This document shows, piece after piece, positions 1-12,794 of a stretch of DNA of 64,000 bases (within the stretch, counting starts at the first letter, position 1; each line of letters starts with the position of its first letter). The stretch comes from Paraspadella gotoi (lineage: Eukaryota > Chaetognatha). The translations under genes were made by a program, and so were the position numbers. Under the pieces are notes generated by a model. The model did no database searches and was not told where the DNA came from. It saw only the letters and a list, made by a program, of their open reading frames with translations. The DNA lies in assembly GCA_051294375.1 (NCBI GenBank), contig CM119271.1, positions 5,941,991 through 6,005,990 of the forward strand, read 5' to 3'.

Positions 1-274
1 AATAGTTTTCAAAAATTAATTATTAAACCTTAGATAACAAAAAATTAAAAATTGAAAGCAAAGAGTGATCCAAAGATTTTGGGGGAACTTCCTCCCTTAG
101 ATCAGCATATTTGAGAAGCCAGAATAACTCCTGATCAACGAGTCCTCATGTTTACAAGGCATGAGTCGATGGTCGAACCGTCGTAAATCGAGGATGATGT
201 CGGGCCATGGACCGAACCTGAATAATGGTTATAAAAATCTTAGTAGGGTCCTCGAAATAAAAATAAGTGTAAAA

Positions 275-1026
<752 letters not shown>

Positions 1027-1267
1027 TTTTTTAATGTTATTATTTATAGAACTTAATTGAAAAATAAAAATTAAATTGTAAAAATTAAAAAATGAAAATG
1101 GCAAGGAAGGCAGGAATCGTGTAAAAAAAACATAATTACCCATAATGTGTAAAAGTAAAAAAAAAATACAATGCCATAAAGCACTGAAGTGCCATCAACA
1201 GTTTTCGTTGTGAAGCAAAGAATTACAAATATGGTAACAATTGCAATTATAAAAAATCTTATACATA

Positions 1268-2036
1268 AGCATTAGCATCCGGATCGTCGCAATCGAATAG
1301 CAAAAATCTGGTCCCTTGACAAACTTTTATACTCAAAAAATTAAACTATAATTGAAAACTAAGTTTTAGACATAACAAACTTGATTAATATATAAAAAAA
1401 TTTAAAAATAATAGTGATTCGACTCACGTATCGAAACAAGGAAAAAGAGTGGAAGAGAAAATTAAGTGAAAAACAACTGAAAAGTAATAATTTATTGTTC
1501 CTCATGGAGTCGAATTTCTTCATGGTTTTTCCCCACCAACAGAAGAGCATCTGCTCAGCAAACGCGACATCTCCAGACAAAAAACCTCCCCTTATCCTTC
1601 CCTCCACTACCTCAGCGCGATGCCAAGAGGCAAAATCACTCGTAACTAGCAAACCAAAAGGGGAGAATCCCGCAAAGATTTCCGGTGAACCACCAGACCC
1701 ACTTGACTGGACGTCGTAGAAGGGGGGGGATGAAAAGCCGCAAAGGCCAGTGCAAGGACAAAAACCGGGTATGGAAAACCAGTCGGCCGGACATCCTTGG
1801 AGCCCCGCCCGCATGCTTTTGGGACTTGCGAGACCTGAAAGAGCGACAAGCGGGGACTACGCGGACTGCCACGCCCGCGTTTGCGGCAAGCGGAATAGGT
1901 GCAACTGTGCGGAGCCCCGGAACGGATCATCGAAGAATGAAGCGTCCGAGCCAACAACGACGACGACGCCATTTATGGGGACTGTCGTCCCAAAATCGTC
2001 GAAAGCGCAAGCGATTTCGCCGATAAAAATTATAAG
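1268..2036. mobile_element. TIR-like non-autonomous element, copy 1
   Basis: The first ~70 bases (from about 1268) and last ~90 bases (to about 2036) closely resemble the flanks of the DIRS element at 15.97-16.39 and 21.51-21.78 kb. The left end carries GGATCGTCGCAATCG. The right end carries an imperfect hairpin with arms ATCGTCGAAA and TTTCGCCGAT. The interior has short open frames but no recognisable protein, and its middle is not obviously similar to the other copy. A non-autonomous DNA transposon is the simplest reading. No target duplication was established and the edges are approximate. Confidence 0.5.
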
Positions 2037-2119
2037 AACGAAAGGAAATTTGAACAAAAAGTATTTGGATTTTTTTGTGAAACCACTCTGAAACAATTAA
2101 AATTGATTCGACACAGAGT

Positions 2120-3142
2120 TTACGAGGAGTCAAAAGCTGTGACTTCTTCACCATTTTTCAAATTAATCTCTTCTTCCTCCAGTTCTTCTTCAGCGCGTTT
2201 TCTCTCCTCTTTAGTAAAAGCGGCGATACAAAGGACGACGACGACGATAAGTGCGCCGCCAACGGCCTGCAAGGCAGTAAAGGAATCCCTGAAATAGAAG
2301 TAGGCCAAGGCGTAGGAGAGAGGCACTTTGAGAGTGATAATTGTCAAAGACATAGTAGCGCTGATGCCTTGAGCGTGTCGCTCAAACTCGTCCGAACTTG
2401 TCGTCAAGCAGATCCGCTCAACAAACACTAGCACGCCGCAGACAAACCCGCCTAGGTAGTCGAACCAATCGGCGGTGACGGGCAGGCTCCACGAACCGGC
2501 GACGGCGTTGAAGACAACGAAACTAAGAACGCTGGAAGGAACGAAGGCCACGCGCCACACGAACCAGTGAAGATGGTGGCAGATCTCGAAGACAAGAAAG
2601 AAGCAAGCCTGCAGAAGGCTTAAGCCGAAACAGACCAGGTAGGGAGACCAAGAGCGTGAACGGGCGTTTTTTTCCTGCCCAAAAATAAAGCTTGGCCGAC
2701 TGACGAGAACGACGCCGACGAGGGCGAGGACGGCGGCGCCTAGATGGAACCAACGCACGCAGCGGCGCCGGTATGCGGACTCCAATAATGGCGCCCATAC
2801 GACGCTGCAATTTTCGATGGCGGAAAAGTCGCCGATGGTCATGGATTGGAGGCAGTAAATGACGGGTACGAAACCGAAGGCCACTATCATTGAAAGAACG
2901 GTGAGGCCGATGTAGTCCGCGCGGGTCGTGGCGTTCCACCTTTTAACGGCAAAAAAGATTAGCGGTAGGGTGAGTATGGCATCGGTGACGGCGACGAGGC
3001 CGAAAAGCTGCGACGCTGGAAAGATGGCGAGCGAGTGGAACATGGCGCTCAGCTGGGATCCCACGATCGTAGCGGAGAGGCAGAGACCGAGGCCCCAAAA
3101 TAAATGCCACCTTTGGGGCAAGGCATCGTCCATGGAAGGCAT
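2120..3142 (-). CDS. SLC35G-like drug/metabolite-superfamily transporter
   Basis: Single-exon gene of 340 residues starting at ATG 3142 (MPSMDDALPQ). About ten hydrophobic segments alternate with short loops in the two-fold EamA pattern of the drug/metabolite transporter superfamily. The motif RPSFIFG after the fifth segment matches the RPPFLFG-type motif of the SLC35G (TMEM20) group. The tail is acidic and charged (EERKRAEEELEEEE) and is probably cytosolic. Substrate cannot be told from sequence; the SLC35 label does not prove nucleotide-sugar transport. It lies between RPL18A and the zinc-knuckle gene on the same strand, 180 bp from the latter. Family call is firm, the exact ortholog less so. 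Confidence 0.8.
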   Translation of the reverse strand: MPSMDDALPQRWHLFWGLGLCLSATIVGSQLSAMFHSLAIFPASQLFGLVAVTDAILTLPLIFFAVKRWNATTRADYIGLTVLSMIVAFGFVPVIYCLQSMTIGDFSAIENCSVVWAPLLESAYRRRCVRWFHLGAAVLALVGVVLVSRPSFIFGQEKNARSRSWSPYLVCFGLSLLQACFFLVFEICHHLHWFVWRVAFVPSSVLSFVVFNAVAGSWSLPVTADWFDYLGGFVCGVLVFVERICLTTSSDEFERHAQGISATMSLTIITLKVPLSYALAYFYFRDSFTALQAVGGALIVVVVLCIAAFTKEERKRAEEELEEEEINLKNGEEVTAFDSS

Positions 3143-3323
3143 TTTCTTTGGCAGTTTTTACAGTCATAGATATTTTTGGTCAAAATCGAAAATTTACGAA
3201 TGGATCGCCGTCCATTTTCAACCTACAAAGAGCAATAAAAACTAAATTTAACGCCGAAAATCAATTTAATCACGGGGATTTATAATTTAAACAACAGAAA
3301 AGACAATTGTCAACTAAAATTAA

Positions 3324-5968
3324 TCACGGAGTCACTTCTCCACATGGAGGCGGATGTCGACTACGGTTAAAATTTCTAGGAAAGGTCACTTCGGTTTGGA
3401 CGGCTAACTTTGGAGATGCAGCCGACTTGGTTTTTCTCTTAGAACGGCGAGATTTAATTTCGATTGGTGAATCGACGTTTCTATGACTTTGCTGATCTTC
3501 GGAATTCGTTCCTTTTTGAGAGCGCGGGTGTATTTCTTTGCCTTTGCGTTTCGTCTTGCTGGAGATGTCTGGAGACGGAGTGGAAACCTTGGAAGCGAGG
3601 CCAATCCCGATTGATGGTTTGGATGGCGACGGAGTCTTGGACAAAGTATTAGTCTTGGCGATAGAACGTCGAACCCTCGGTCGAGTCTGCTTCGGAGTCG
3701 CTTGACCATGCGAGACAGTGGTGTTCCCCTTCCTCAGATTTCGTTTTTCAGCGTCTAAACACGATGCTGTCGTCGCAGATTTTTTTTCTTTTTTCACTTT
3801 CTTCGCATTTAGGAGAGTCTCGCCGGAATCATTGGAGCGACGTTTCAGTTCTTTTCGCGGTTTCGTAGTTTGGGAACGAGCCGTTCCTTCGCGGGCATTC
3901 GACTTTCCAGATTTGCTGCTCGATTCGGAATTTTTAACTTTAGACTCGATTTGACAATCGTTTGCCGTCTTCCTTTCAGGGGGCTTTGGTGTCTTCTCTG
4001 CAGCGTTACCATTCGCCGAGCCCGTGGCTTGATTAATAATGTTAATCTTATTATTCTGCGTTTCGATTATGTTCTCAGTCGCGCTTTGTATTTTTGGTCT
4101 CGGCGCCAACTTTTCTTCGGCTAAAAGATTCTCGACGGACTTTCCTTTTCCCGCCAAATCAGTTCGCCGTTTCACGTTGTTTTTCCTCTTCACCTTGCGG
4201 CAATCTCCGTCGACTAATGACGGGCGCCCTCCCGTCGTGGGCGTCACCTCCAGCTGACTTTGCTCCACAGAATACGCTCCGTCTACGAAGGACGTCGTCG
4301 TCGCCGCTCCCGACGAAGCAGCAGCTCCCGACATGGCGGCAATTTGAAGTTCTCGTCGTTTCTCCATCCGCTTCAGCGCCGTCTTCGCCTTGCGCCTTTG
4401 CTTTCGCTTTTCTCGCCACATCCGCTTCCTCTCGTCGACTTCGAAAGAGATGCTGGCGTCAGTGGAAAACGAGGATTCGTCGAAAGTTTCGTTGAAGCTA
4501 AGGCTTTTGACGCAATCGAGAGACTTGGAGAGCGAAGGACGCGACGAAGTGAACCTCGAGACCGGCGTTGAAGTCGCCGCCGCCCTCGGCGTAACGGCGC
4601 TCTTGTCGTAGTACCGAACGTAGGGGGAATTGGGATAAGAGTTTCTCCGGAACCACACGACTTCGCACTCATGGCCTAAATGACCACTTCGACCACAGTT
4701 GTAGCACGAGTTGGGGGTTTTGCGACGCACGGGATTATCCGACTCTTCGAGATCTTCATTATCAGGTACATCCTGCTCTTTCGTCGAAATCCTTGTTGAG
4801 TGGTACTGCCTCCACAGCTCGGGGCAGACGTAGAAAGAATGACCAGCGACGCCGCACCGGGTACACGAGTAACGAGAGCCCTTGAATTTGCAGTAGAAAC
4901 GGGAGTGTCCCTTGCGCAAGCATTGAACGCACACGGTTTCGGGACATTGTGAGCTAAATAAAAAAATAAACTAGACTGGTAGTTTTTCAGAGAACTCATT
5001 CTTGCAAGATTTGGAGTTTAAATTGGAATTGTTTTTGGTCTTTGCTTAACATAAGAAAAATGAAAGTGTGTTTTCTCAAGAAATTTTCCTTATGGCAAGC
5101 AAAGATCAAAAATAATTCAAATTCAAACTTGACTGGGTTAAGAGTTCAATCATTTTCAATCCGTCACAACAAACCTTTTGTGCTCTCGACGCCCGCAGAG
5201 GTAGCAGACGTCAAAGCGCCGCGGAGCCTCGCAGAACTTGGAGAGGTGTCCCTTGGCGTTACAGTTGCGGCAAACGACAGATATCGGAGTGAAATAACGA
5301 GACCGCGCGGCCCAACGGACGGCCTTAGGCAGACGGTCGCTGACATCTACAGCCCAAGAACCATCGTCGGGAATGTCGGCGAGGACGTCATCCAGAGTGA
5401 GGAAAGATAATGAAAACGACTCGACTCGCTTTTTCTGTTTTTTGGACAATTTCACGTTTTTCTGCGATTTCAGCTTCGGAGTTTCGTCCAGTTTGGTTTC
5501 TTTTTTAATTTTTTTCTTTTTAATTTTGTCCGATTCGTTTTTGTCGTTTTTCTTCAATTCAAGTTTCGCTTCTTTTTCGCCTTTGTCCGCTTTAGACTTC
5601 TTTCCTAGTTTTGGCTTCTTGAACAAGGGTCCGGCATCAGTCTCGACCAAGAATTGTCTTTTCGACGGCGAATTTGTTTTTGCCGACTTCTCCTCAATAC
5701 CGCCGTCAAGGCTTTCGTCTAGAACGCGGGAGTCAATCGAGAGCCCCGATGGGTCGGCGTCGATTGAGTCGTCGAGGGAACAAGCGGTAGCGTTGACGAC
5801 GCCTTTGACGGCAGCGAAGTGAACCTGAGCAAAGAGCAAAGATTCCAACTCGTTCCTTCGGTCGGGGTCGAGGAGATCGAAGTCGATGTCGTCGTAATCG
5901 ACGGAGTAAACGGAGGAATCGAGCGTCTCGTCAGCGAGAAGAGCATCGTCGTCCTCCCACGAATACAT
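3324..5968 (-). CDS. ZCCHC7: ZCCHC7/Air-like zinc-knuckle RNA-binding protein
   Basis: Two exons, 5968-5175 and 4953-3324, give 807 residues; the 221-bp intron falls inside the second zinc knuckle and splicing restores its CX2CX4HX4C spacing. Five knuckles lie in a row around residues 245-370, beginning CRNCNAKGHLSKFC and ending CYNCGRSGHLGHEC. This array is typical of ZCCHC7 and yeast Air1/Air2, the RNA-binding subunits of TRAMP-type nuclear polyadenylation complexes that feed the exosome. The first ~240 residues are acidic then lysine-rich. The last ~430 are strongly basic and low-complexity with many KK/RR runs, as expected for a nucleolar protein. Start is the ATG of MYSWEDDDAL. Role in TRAMP is inferred from family. 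Confidence 0.85.
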
Positions 5969-6457
5969 AATGACAGTCGGCGCTTATTTCGCACAGTTCA
6001 AAAAGTTAAATTTCCAACGAAAATCAATGGTACAATGCTTTGAACCTTAAAAATAAAAAGTAAAAAGAAAAAAATTACTACGTATTAACAAAAACAAATT
6101 AATATCAATTAAAAAATTAATATTGTCATTCTTGCGTATAATCGTTTTAAAATACACAGCAACTTTTTGTGCGAAATTAAAAAGAAGTGATTCGCATTTA
6201 GTTCTTTTGTTGGGTCCATGAAGGATTCGTGGGGTAGGGTATCGGATAACTTAAATAGCGTGAGAACAATTTTTACTGCAAAAAGGATATAGTATTTCTT
6301 ATAAGTAGCGACAAAATGACATTCAAGAAAATATGAAAAGACTATAAAGCTGGTGACAAAAAAACGGAGGGAAGAAAACGATATGAAGCGACGATTAAGA
6401 AAAACTGTAGAAGAGAAAGAGAAGAGAAATGGTAGGAAGAAGATGAGAGGTATTGGT
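5969..6457. other. Intergenic, no gene seen
   Basis: AT-rich spacer of about 490 bp between the ZCCHC7-like start and the kelch gene stop. Open frames here are short and low in complexity; I see no RNA gene or clear regulatory site. Confidence 0.6.
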
Positions 6458-9400
6458 TCACATCAACACCGAGACGCATCCATGTCCGGAGAGGCAAAAA
6501 GGAAGCGGCTTGCCGATTTCCCACGAGTCCTTGGCCGGGTCGTACATCTCGACTACATTGGAAACAAACCCGTTGACCAATCCGCCCACGACGTAGATTT
6601 TGCCGCCGAGGCCAGTCGCGCCGCTGTTGAAGTGAGAATGCTGAGGAAAAAAAAAACAAGTTTGAGCAAACAATGTCGGATCTGTCCACGATCATTAGCG
6701 GTAATTAATTAATTAATAATTAATTGATTTAAGTTAATTAATTAAGCAATTAATTAATTTGATTCGAAATGTTTGTTTTGATTAATCAATTAATTATTAA
6801 CTAATTGATTAATAACTGATTAATTATTTGACTAATTAATACATCTTGCATTTACATTTAATATAAAAAGAAATAGAAGCATAATCAATAAGTTAAACAG
6901 GTTTTTTGTTTTTTTCCATTTAAACTCATTTCCACTCAAACAATTCCATCAAAACTTAATTTCCAGCATAATCACACACTTTCCTACCCACAAACAAAAT
7001 TTCAGGTAAATCGCCACAGACGGACGGACGGACATCTTTTTTTTGCATAATTTATCATAATTCGATATTCTGACATAAATGTGGTTGCCCGACAATATTG
7101 AGGGGGCGGACCGACGGACCGACAAAGTGAATTATGGAGTCGGGATCTGCGTACAAAAACTTGAGTCGCGAAGACAGGTCCTTATTCTAAACAGGACGGA
7201 ATGAAAAAAAAAAAAAAAAAACTAAAAAGAAATGCACTGAAATATCATCGAAACAACTTCATTAAGGAATCCGATATTACCTGAAGGTGCGCTAATCTCC
7301 TGATGGATCTCTTGAGGGGCGAAAAGGCGAGGCACGTTCGGGAATCCTCGGAAATGATATAAAAGACTTCGTCGAGGACGATGACTTGCGCGAAGTGAAC
7401 GTGAGAGGGGAGAACGAAGTGTTCCCCTGAAAGTGAATAGTTATTTTCTTACGAAAAAACACGTAAATACTGTATAAGAGTTTATTTTTATTTTCATTTT
7501 TTGTTGTAAAGAAGTAAGCCCGTGGCTTTTTTTAGGTAGAACAAAAGCCCAAGCAGACGAAAAAGAAAAACGTCATTTGGAAGCTGACCACGGAGAAAGC
7601 TCGATACAATGGATTCGGAAAAAAGAAGCTGCGAACAGCTGCGTCAGATTAAACAAAAGAAATTATCGAGGCGTATTATAGATGGGGGGGAAAAAAAGCA
7701 GATCGAGCTCAATATAAAAGGGAAGCCAACATCAAATCTGTAAAGATTGGGAAAGCCATGTGTCTACGTGAAACAAAATGATAAAAGAAACTCTTACCCG
7801 AGTAGACTAATTTTCCATCGGTTGGCGAGAAGGCAAAACTCTCGATCATGTTGGATCGGGTGAGGGAGCTGGTCGTTGCCACGGCGGCGTGAGCGACGCC
7901 GACCGCGCCGCGGACGTTTGATGCAGCGCCGATGCTGCTAATGGAGCCACGCGTCTCGTAAGTGGTGCCGCCGATCTCAAAGATTTTATCCTTTTTAATA
8001 ATAAGTAAAGTTAACATCTCGCGTCGTCATTTTCGCAAAGTGATTAGCATACAAGGGTACCTTGAATGGAACGACAACGGAATGTTTCCTCGGAAACGGC
8101 GTGGTGCAAACCACTGTCCAACAACACGTGGAAAAGTCGTAGCATTCAATGTCCTCGTTGAGAAGGGTGGCGAGACGATCTATCATAAAACAAGAATACA
8201 GTAATTGTAGTTATAATTGAACTAAGTTCGAACGAAACGAAAACATTAAAACTAACTTCCAGATGCCGTGTCGGTAGCTTCGGCATCGTCCGTTGGTGAT
8301 ATGCCTCCGAAGACGAAAAGCTTGCCTTTGAACCCGCAAGAAGCGTGTTTTGCTCGAGGTCGGGACATCGGGGACGACAAGGGGCTCCATTCGCGGGTTC
8401 TCGTCGTGAAACGCCACACTGAGGCCACGATCGTCTGAAAAATAAATCGAATGGGAACAAATTCAAAATACAAAATACAAAGTACAATTGAAGGTAAAAT
8501 TTGAGCGCGCGAAAAGTCACCTGATTAGCGCCGTTAACGGAACCCACGTTTCCACCTCCCGCCGCCGAGGAACCAGTGGGAGAAAAGGCATCGCCAAAAC
8601 TCTGCTGGATTCCGCCGCTGATGTAGATATCGTTGTTCAGCACAGCCATCGAATAATACTTTAGTTTACAAGGGAGGTCAGGCAGCGGAATCCACTTGTC
8701 GCGGAGAGGGCAGTACATGATGAGGGAAGTGGCGGGGTTGGGAGGGGAAAGAGGCGGAGTCGTCGGAGGTTGAAGGGCGGGGGCGAACGTAAAAGAAGCG
8801 TGGGCGAATTGATTCTGGGGATTGGCGAAAGGCCTGACGGGGATACCAAGGAGTATTGCATAATGATTATTAGGTTAAGGATGATGATGGATGTGAGATG
8901 ATGATGAGTCAATATAATTGAATGTTTTGAGTTTTTTACCCTTGATTGCCAACTGCTTCCTCCTCCGATTTGGAGAACCGATTTCCGCCCAAGAGGATGA
9001 GACATTCTTTGGCTATCGTAGACGGTCTCGGACTCTGGTAAAGTATAACTATTTAATACGGCATTTTGTAAGTAATTTAAATCTAATTTAAGAAATTTGG
9101 TAAAACCAGGAGAGCACACCTGCACTTTCGTCCTTCCCAACCGCCGAACATCTTTCTCTGATTGACTAGATTGATCACAGGAGTTCTCGACCCGCGAATA
9201 TCCGGACGCGGAGTCGCCCACTCGCTCGTCTTCATCCTCGGACATTGGCCGCGATTCTAGTCTCAATTCCACAGCGTCATCGCACCCGCCCCCGGAAAGT
9301 TCTAAGTCACTTGGGTTCGTCTTTCCATCGTGAGTAGCGTCTTGAGGCGCGGTCGAGGGGTCACGAACGACGGCGAAGGAAGGCGCAGGGAGTTGATGGC

Positions 9401-10891
9401 AGGGCGGAACTCTGGTCCCGTCTCTCCGTGTTAAAAACTCGAAGGCGTCGTCGGCGAAAGCGCGGGACTTCGGGCAGGAGATGACCAACGCCTCCTCCAA
9501 CACGACCGACTTTAGTGTCGAAGCATCCATTGTTTGGAATCTAAGAGGATAAAAAAGAATTTCAATTTCATGACTAAAGAATGAGAGATAAAGGAAGTAC
9601 GAACATCGGTGTGATTGCCAGCGATGCTCTAGATAGTATCTATTAGATACGATAAGTATAGGAATGAAGTCGAACAGAAAATTGCTTGTATTCTTTGAAT
9701 TTTATATAATGAATTACGCATGTATTTTTTGAAATTATGGAGGTTAGCAAAGCTGCAAAAACAGAGACCTAACGTGTCCCATGAGGACAGGAAGCAGCCG
9801 TTTTCGTCTCTCAAGATCGTGCTTCACCCACCGCAACGCCACCTAAGAAAAGAAAAAAAGAATTTCATATTTTTATCTTAAAAATTGATAATCTAACGGG
9901 CCCGTACGTCAAAGACGTCGCGCTCGGAATCGATGTCTATTTGGTCGCTGGAGATGTAGTTGACGAGCTTTTCCACGTCGAGACAAAGGAATTCATCCTG
10001 CATCGCCACCTCTTTGAAATTGTCCTGAACCACTTTGGAAGAGAGCTGTTGGAGTTGGGCACAACCTATTTTAAAAGTGTCATATATTCAAAAGAAAAAA
10101 AAAGTCCGAAACTATCGTAACTATCCAAACCATCACCATGCAACGCGGCGAAAGCCTCGATCCCCAAGCAATTGGCCACGTCGAGCTGCTCCTTGAGAAA
10201 GTCGCTGGAGGCGGAGACGATTTCCGAAAATTGGAAAAGAGACGCAGCCGCCAACGTGTCTTCGACGTTGTCCCGGTCGATCGTGATCGTCCCTAGAGGA
10301 GCAGGAGATTATCAATCGCAAAGAAAATAAAATGGTTTGTTTTTCAACATTAACCTAAGGAATAAAACAAACAACAGTGCATCACCTAGGTAAACGTAGT
10401 TGAGGATCCGGTTCATCGTTTCGGGCGATATTTCGTTGAAGGAGACACGAAAATCGTGTGCTTCTCTCAGATCGGAACAAAACATGGCCCGAAAGTATGG
10501 GGACGAAGTCGCCAAGATGTTTCTGTGGTAATTAAATTTGGTTAAAAGTGATTAACCGCTAAGAAAAACAAGTTGAGACAACTAAAATTTCGAAATAAAA
10601 CCTGTGGCATGGGAACTCCGAGTCCTGAACGCACAGCACGACGTCGACAAAATAGCCTGCGCAAAATACAAAAGGAATAAATTTAAAACATTTAAGATAA
10701 CTTTACTATAGCACTCAATCCCCCCGACCTTGAAGTCTGAGGCTGTTGACCCCGATCATCATATCTGATCCATGGGCATGACTCTCCAGGATGAAGGAGT
10801 CGTCGACTTGCGGAGGGGCGACGTCCATTTTGGCCGGACCGCGCGGACAACCGGAGCTAGTCGTCGCGGGACGAGCGCACGTCGAGCTCAT
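6458..10891 (-). CDS. BTB-BACK-kelch (KLHL-type) protein
   Basis: Fourteen exons: 10891-10729, 10656-10602, 10522-10386, 10292-10137, 10065-9908, 9842-9769, 9540-9120, 9034-8940, 8833-8521, 8434-8257, 8179-8061, 7990-7798, 7426-7281 and 6640-6458; 796 residues in phase throughout. Exons 1-3 encode the BTB/POZ fold (YFVDVVLCV, FPCHR, NILATSSPYFRAMF), exons 4-6 the BACK domain (VALRWVKHDLERRKRLLPVL), exons 8-14 kelch repeats with GG motifs such as LILLGGNRF, IYISGGIQQ, LFVFGGIS and IYVVGGLVNG. KLHL proteins act as substrate adaptors of cullin-3 E3 ligases; that role is inferred. An insert of about 100 residues (exon 7) separates BACK from the first blade. The next in-frame ATG is at 10828. Which KLHL member it is remains unclear; blades are divergent. 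Confidence 0.88.
6700..6845. repeat. TTAATTAA-rich palindromic tract
   Basis: Inside the last intron of the kelch gene. Dense reiteration of TTAATTAA/ATTAATTG words, self-complementary over about 145 bp, so it can fold into AT hairpins. Low-complexity sequence with no evidence of coding. Confidence 0.7.
7016..7150 (+). repeat. Dispersed repeat family D, copy 1
   Basis: In the last kelch-gene intron. The core GGACCGACGGACCGACAAAG, followed by GTGAAT and an AGTCGG-ATCTGC block, recurs on the opposite strand at about 58.91-58.99 kb. Both copies also have a nearby TTGCATAAT word. No coding capacity; class unknown. Confidence 0.6.
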
Positions 10892-11284
10892 CGTCGACGA
10901 ACGTAGGAGTCGCCTGTCGTCTCGAAATCTTGTATCTAACGTTAACGACCCATTGTTTGGCCCAGTCAATATATCCAAATGAAAAAAATTTGGCCTAGAA
11001 ATTTCATTAAGAACATTGTATAAAAAAATTGATACCAAGTGCAACAAAAAGCTTCCTCTAGAGCAAAACAATTTTTAAAACAAAAGAAATGCAAAAATGA
11101 TTTTCAAAAAAAAACTGATTGGGGAAAATTCAGAGTAAAGTCTATGAACGTCTTAACAGTCATACTCTCAAAGACTCGCTACCCTACGGCTTACACCTCC
11201 ATGAAATTTTGTAAAGAGCCTGATGATTATTCGGATTTTTGTATATATTTTTTTCATATCATACCAAAGGGTTAAATTTAAAGA
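10892..11284. other. Intergenic spacer between kelch gene and GST 1
   Basis: About 390 AT-rich bases between the kelch start and the stop of the downstream GST. A plus-strand frame at 11039-11275 lacks family resemblance and is probably chance. It should hold the kelch promoter, but no motif stands out. Confidence 0.5.
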
Positions 11285-12342
11285 CTAAGAGGCGCGTTTG
11301 GTCGAAAAATACATCTTCTGGTAGACGGAGAGGAAGTCTTCGTCTGAGGCGATGGTTGCCCCAAAGGTTGCTCTATTTTTTACACAATTCCACCAAAGGT
11401 AAAACCTTTTGATTGAATATTTATGCAGTATGAACCAAAATTCACCACTATCACTTCTTTTTTTAAATAATCACGAGTAAAATACCTTTCCGAATATACA
11501 TTTTCTAAATCGTTAGTCCCAAATAATTTCTCCATTATTTCAATTCTGTAAGAAAAATCGTACTCGTAATAGTTTTATAGCCGATTAATTCTGCGGCTTT
11601 TAAACTCCTCTACCTGCGAACGAATGGCGCCAAAGCAATATCAATGATACCAAACTCATCACCATTAAAATAAGGGCCCGACTGCGACGCGGCCGTCGAG
11701 AATAACTCGTTAAGTTTCTTTCCTAGACCCTCCAAAATTTCCGGCTTAGGGCCGGCGATTCTAAAAATAAAATTATTGCTATGTAAGGTTGTGGCGACAG
11801 CAACACGACAATAAAATATTCTGTAGGGCTTAGTATTTAAACCATCACTCACAGGTATTCTGTTCTCAGAGGACTCAAAACTTGGTTGTCGATGAAGTCA
11901 AGATTCATTTTTGCTCGAGCTCGATCGAGCGGAGCCGTTAAAGGAGGATAAAGCCGGGGGCCTTGGTGAGCCCACGTTTCGTCAATATATTCTGAATTTG
12001 TAAAGAGACTTTGAGAGCTAAAATCAACCTGAGCCAATTTATTCGAAAGACCCGATTGGTTTTACCACAAACTATGAGGCTTTCGTATACAACGCCTTTT
12101 TTATGAACGAGCGCAGGAACAAGTCCGCGGGGATTGACGGCTAACAATTCAGCCGATTTATTTCTAAGGTTCTCTTCTTTATGTACGAAATCGATGCCTT
12201 TCTCTAAAAGCGCCATCCATGCACGCTACAATCAATTTGGGATCACGTGTTAGATTAACATTTCGAAACTTTGATCAATTAATATTATGCGCACCTGAGC
12301 GTAAGGACAGATCCAAGCAGTATAAAGAATCGGTTTGTTCAT
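11285..12342 (-). CDS. Glutathione S-transferase, omega/lambda-like, paralog 1
   Basis: Six exons: 12342-12295, 12225-12066, 11991-11853, 11760-11614, 11545-11486 and 11372-11285; 213 residues. The N-terminal thioredoxin-like half starts MNKPILYTAWICPYAQ, with a cysteine at residue 12 where omega and lambda GSTs keep their catalytic Cys. NPRGLVPALV and the VYES motif make the glutathione site. The C-terminal helical half contains FGIIDIALAPF. Cys-type GSTs usually do thiol transfer, dehydroascorbate reduction or deglutathionylation rather than classic conjugation; inferred here. It is a tandem duplicate of the gene at 12.8-14.6 kb: exons 1 and 2 have identical lengths (48 and 160 bp), but it has an extra intron near the end. 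Confidence 0.92.
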
Positions 12343-12794
12343 TTTTTTTTCACAGAGTAGGCGCAAGAAATTCTTACGTTATAAAATCAATTTTCAAAGA
12401 ATAGTAAAAGATTGAGGAAAAAAATAGTATCATATTGTGTATACTGTAAAAATATATTGTAACATGATCTGAGATTAAAAAAATTGTGACAAAAATAAAG
12501 ATGAAAAAAGCTGAGTGATGTGAGGTAATCTAGTTGCACAAATGCTCCTTACATCCATTACAAATTTAACAGCGGTCTCCAGATTACAAAATCTTTTTAT
12601 ACTTAATTAGTAATTCCATCACAATAGACAGTATTCGTTTAGTAAAAACAAATTTGATTCATTCACCAAGTCATTAAAAGCTGACTAGAAAAGCAATAAG
12701 CGCGACTACATGATTTTTGTAACAGTCTTCAAGGATAATCCGTGAGCTGTACGTACGTAGTAGTACGTCGTAGTTCTCCGAGTCGGAATTCGAC
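12343..12794. other. Spacer between the two GST genes
   Basis: About 450 bp, AT-rich, between the start of GST 1 and the stop of GST 2. No open frame of note and no clear promoter element. Confidence 0.5.

Noticed and set aside
100-230. Possible snoRNA or tRNA near GGTCGAACC downstream of RPL18A
   Set aside because: No complete box C/D pair or cloverleaf could be drawn by eye.
1414-2091. Overlapping open frames on both strands with GC-rich interior
   Set aside because: No family resemblance, several frames equally open, and the region lies inside a repeat element.
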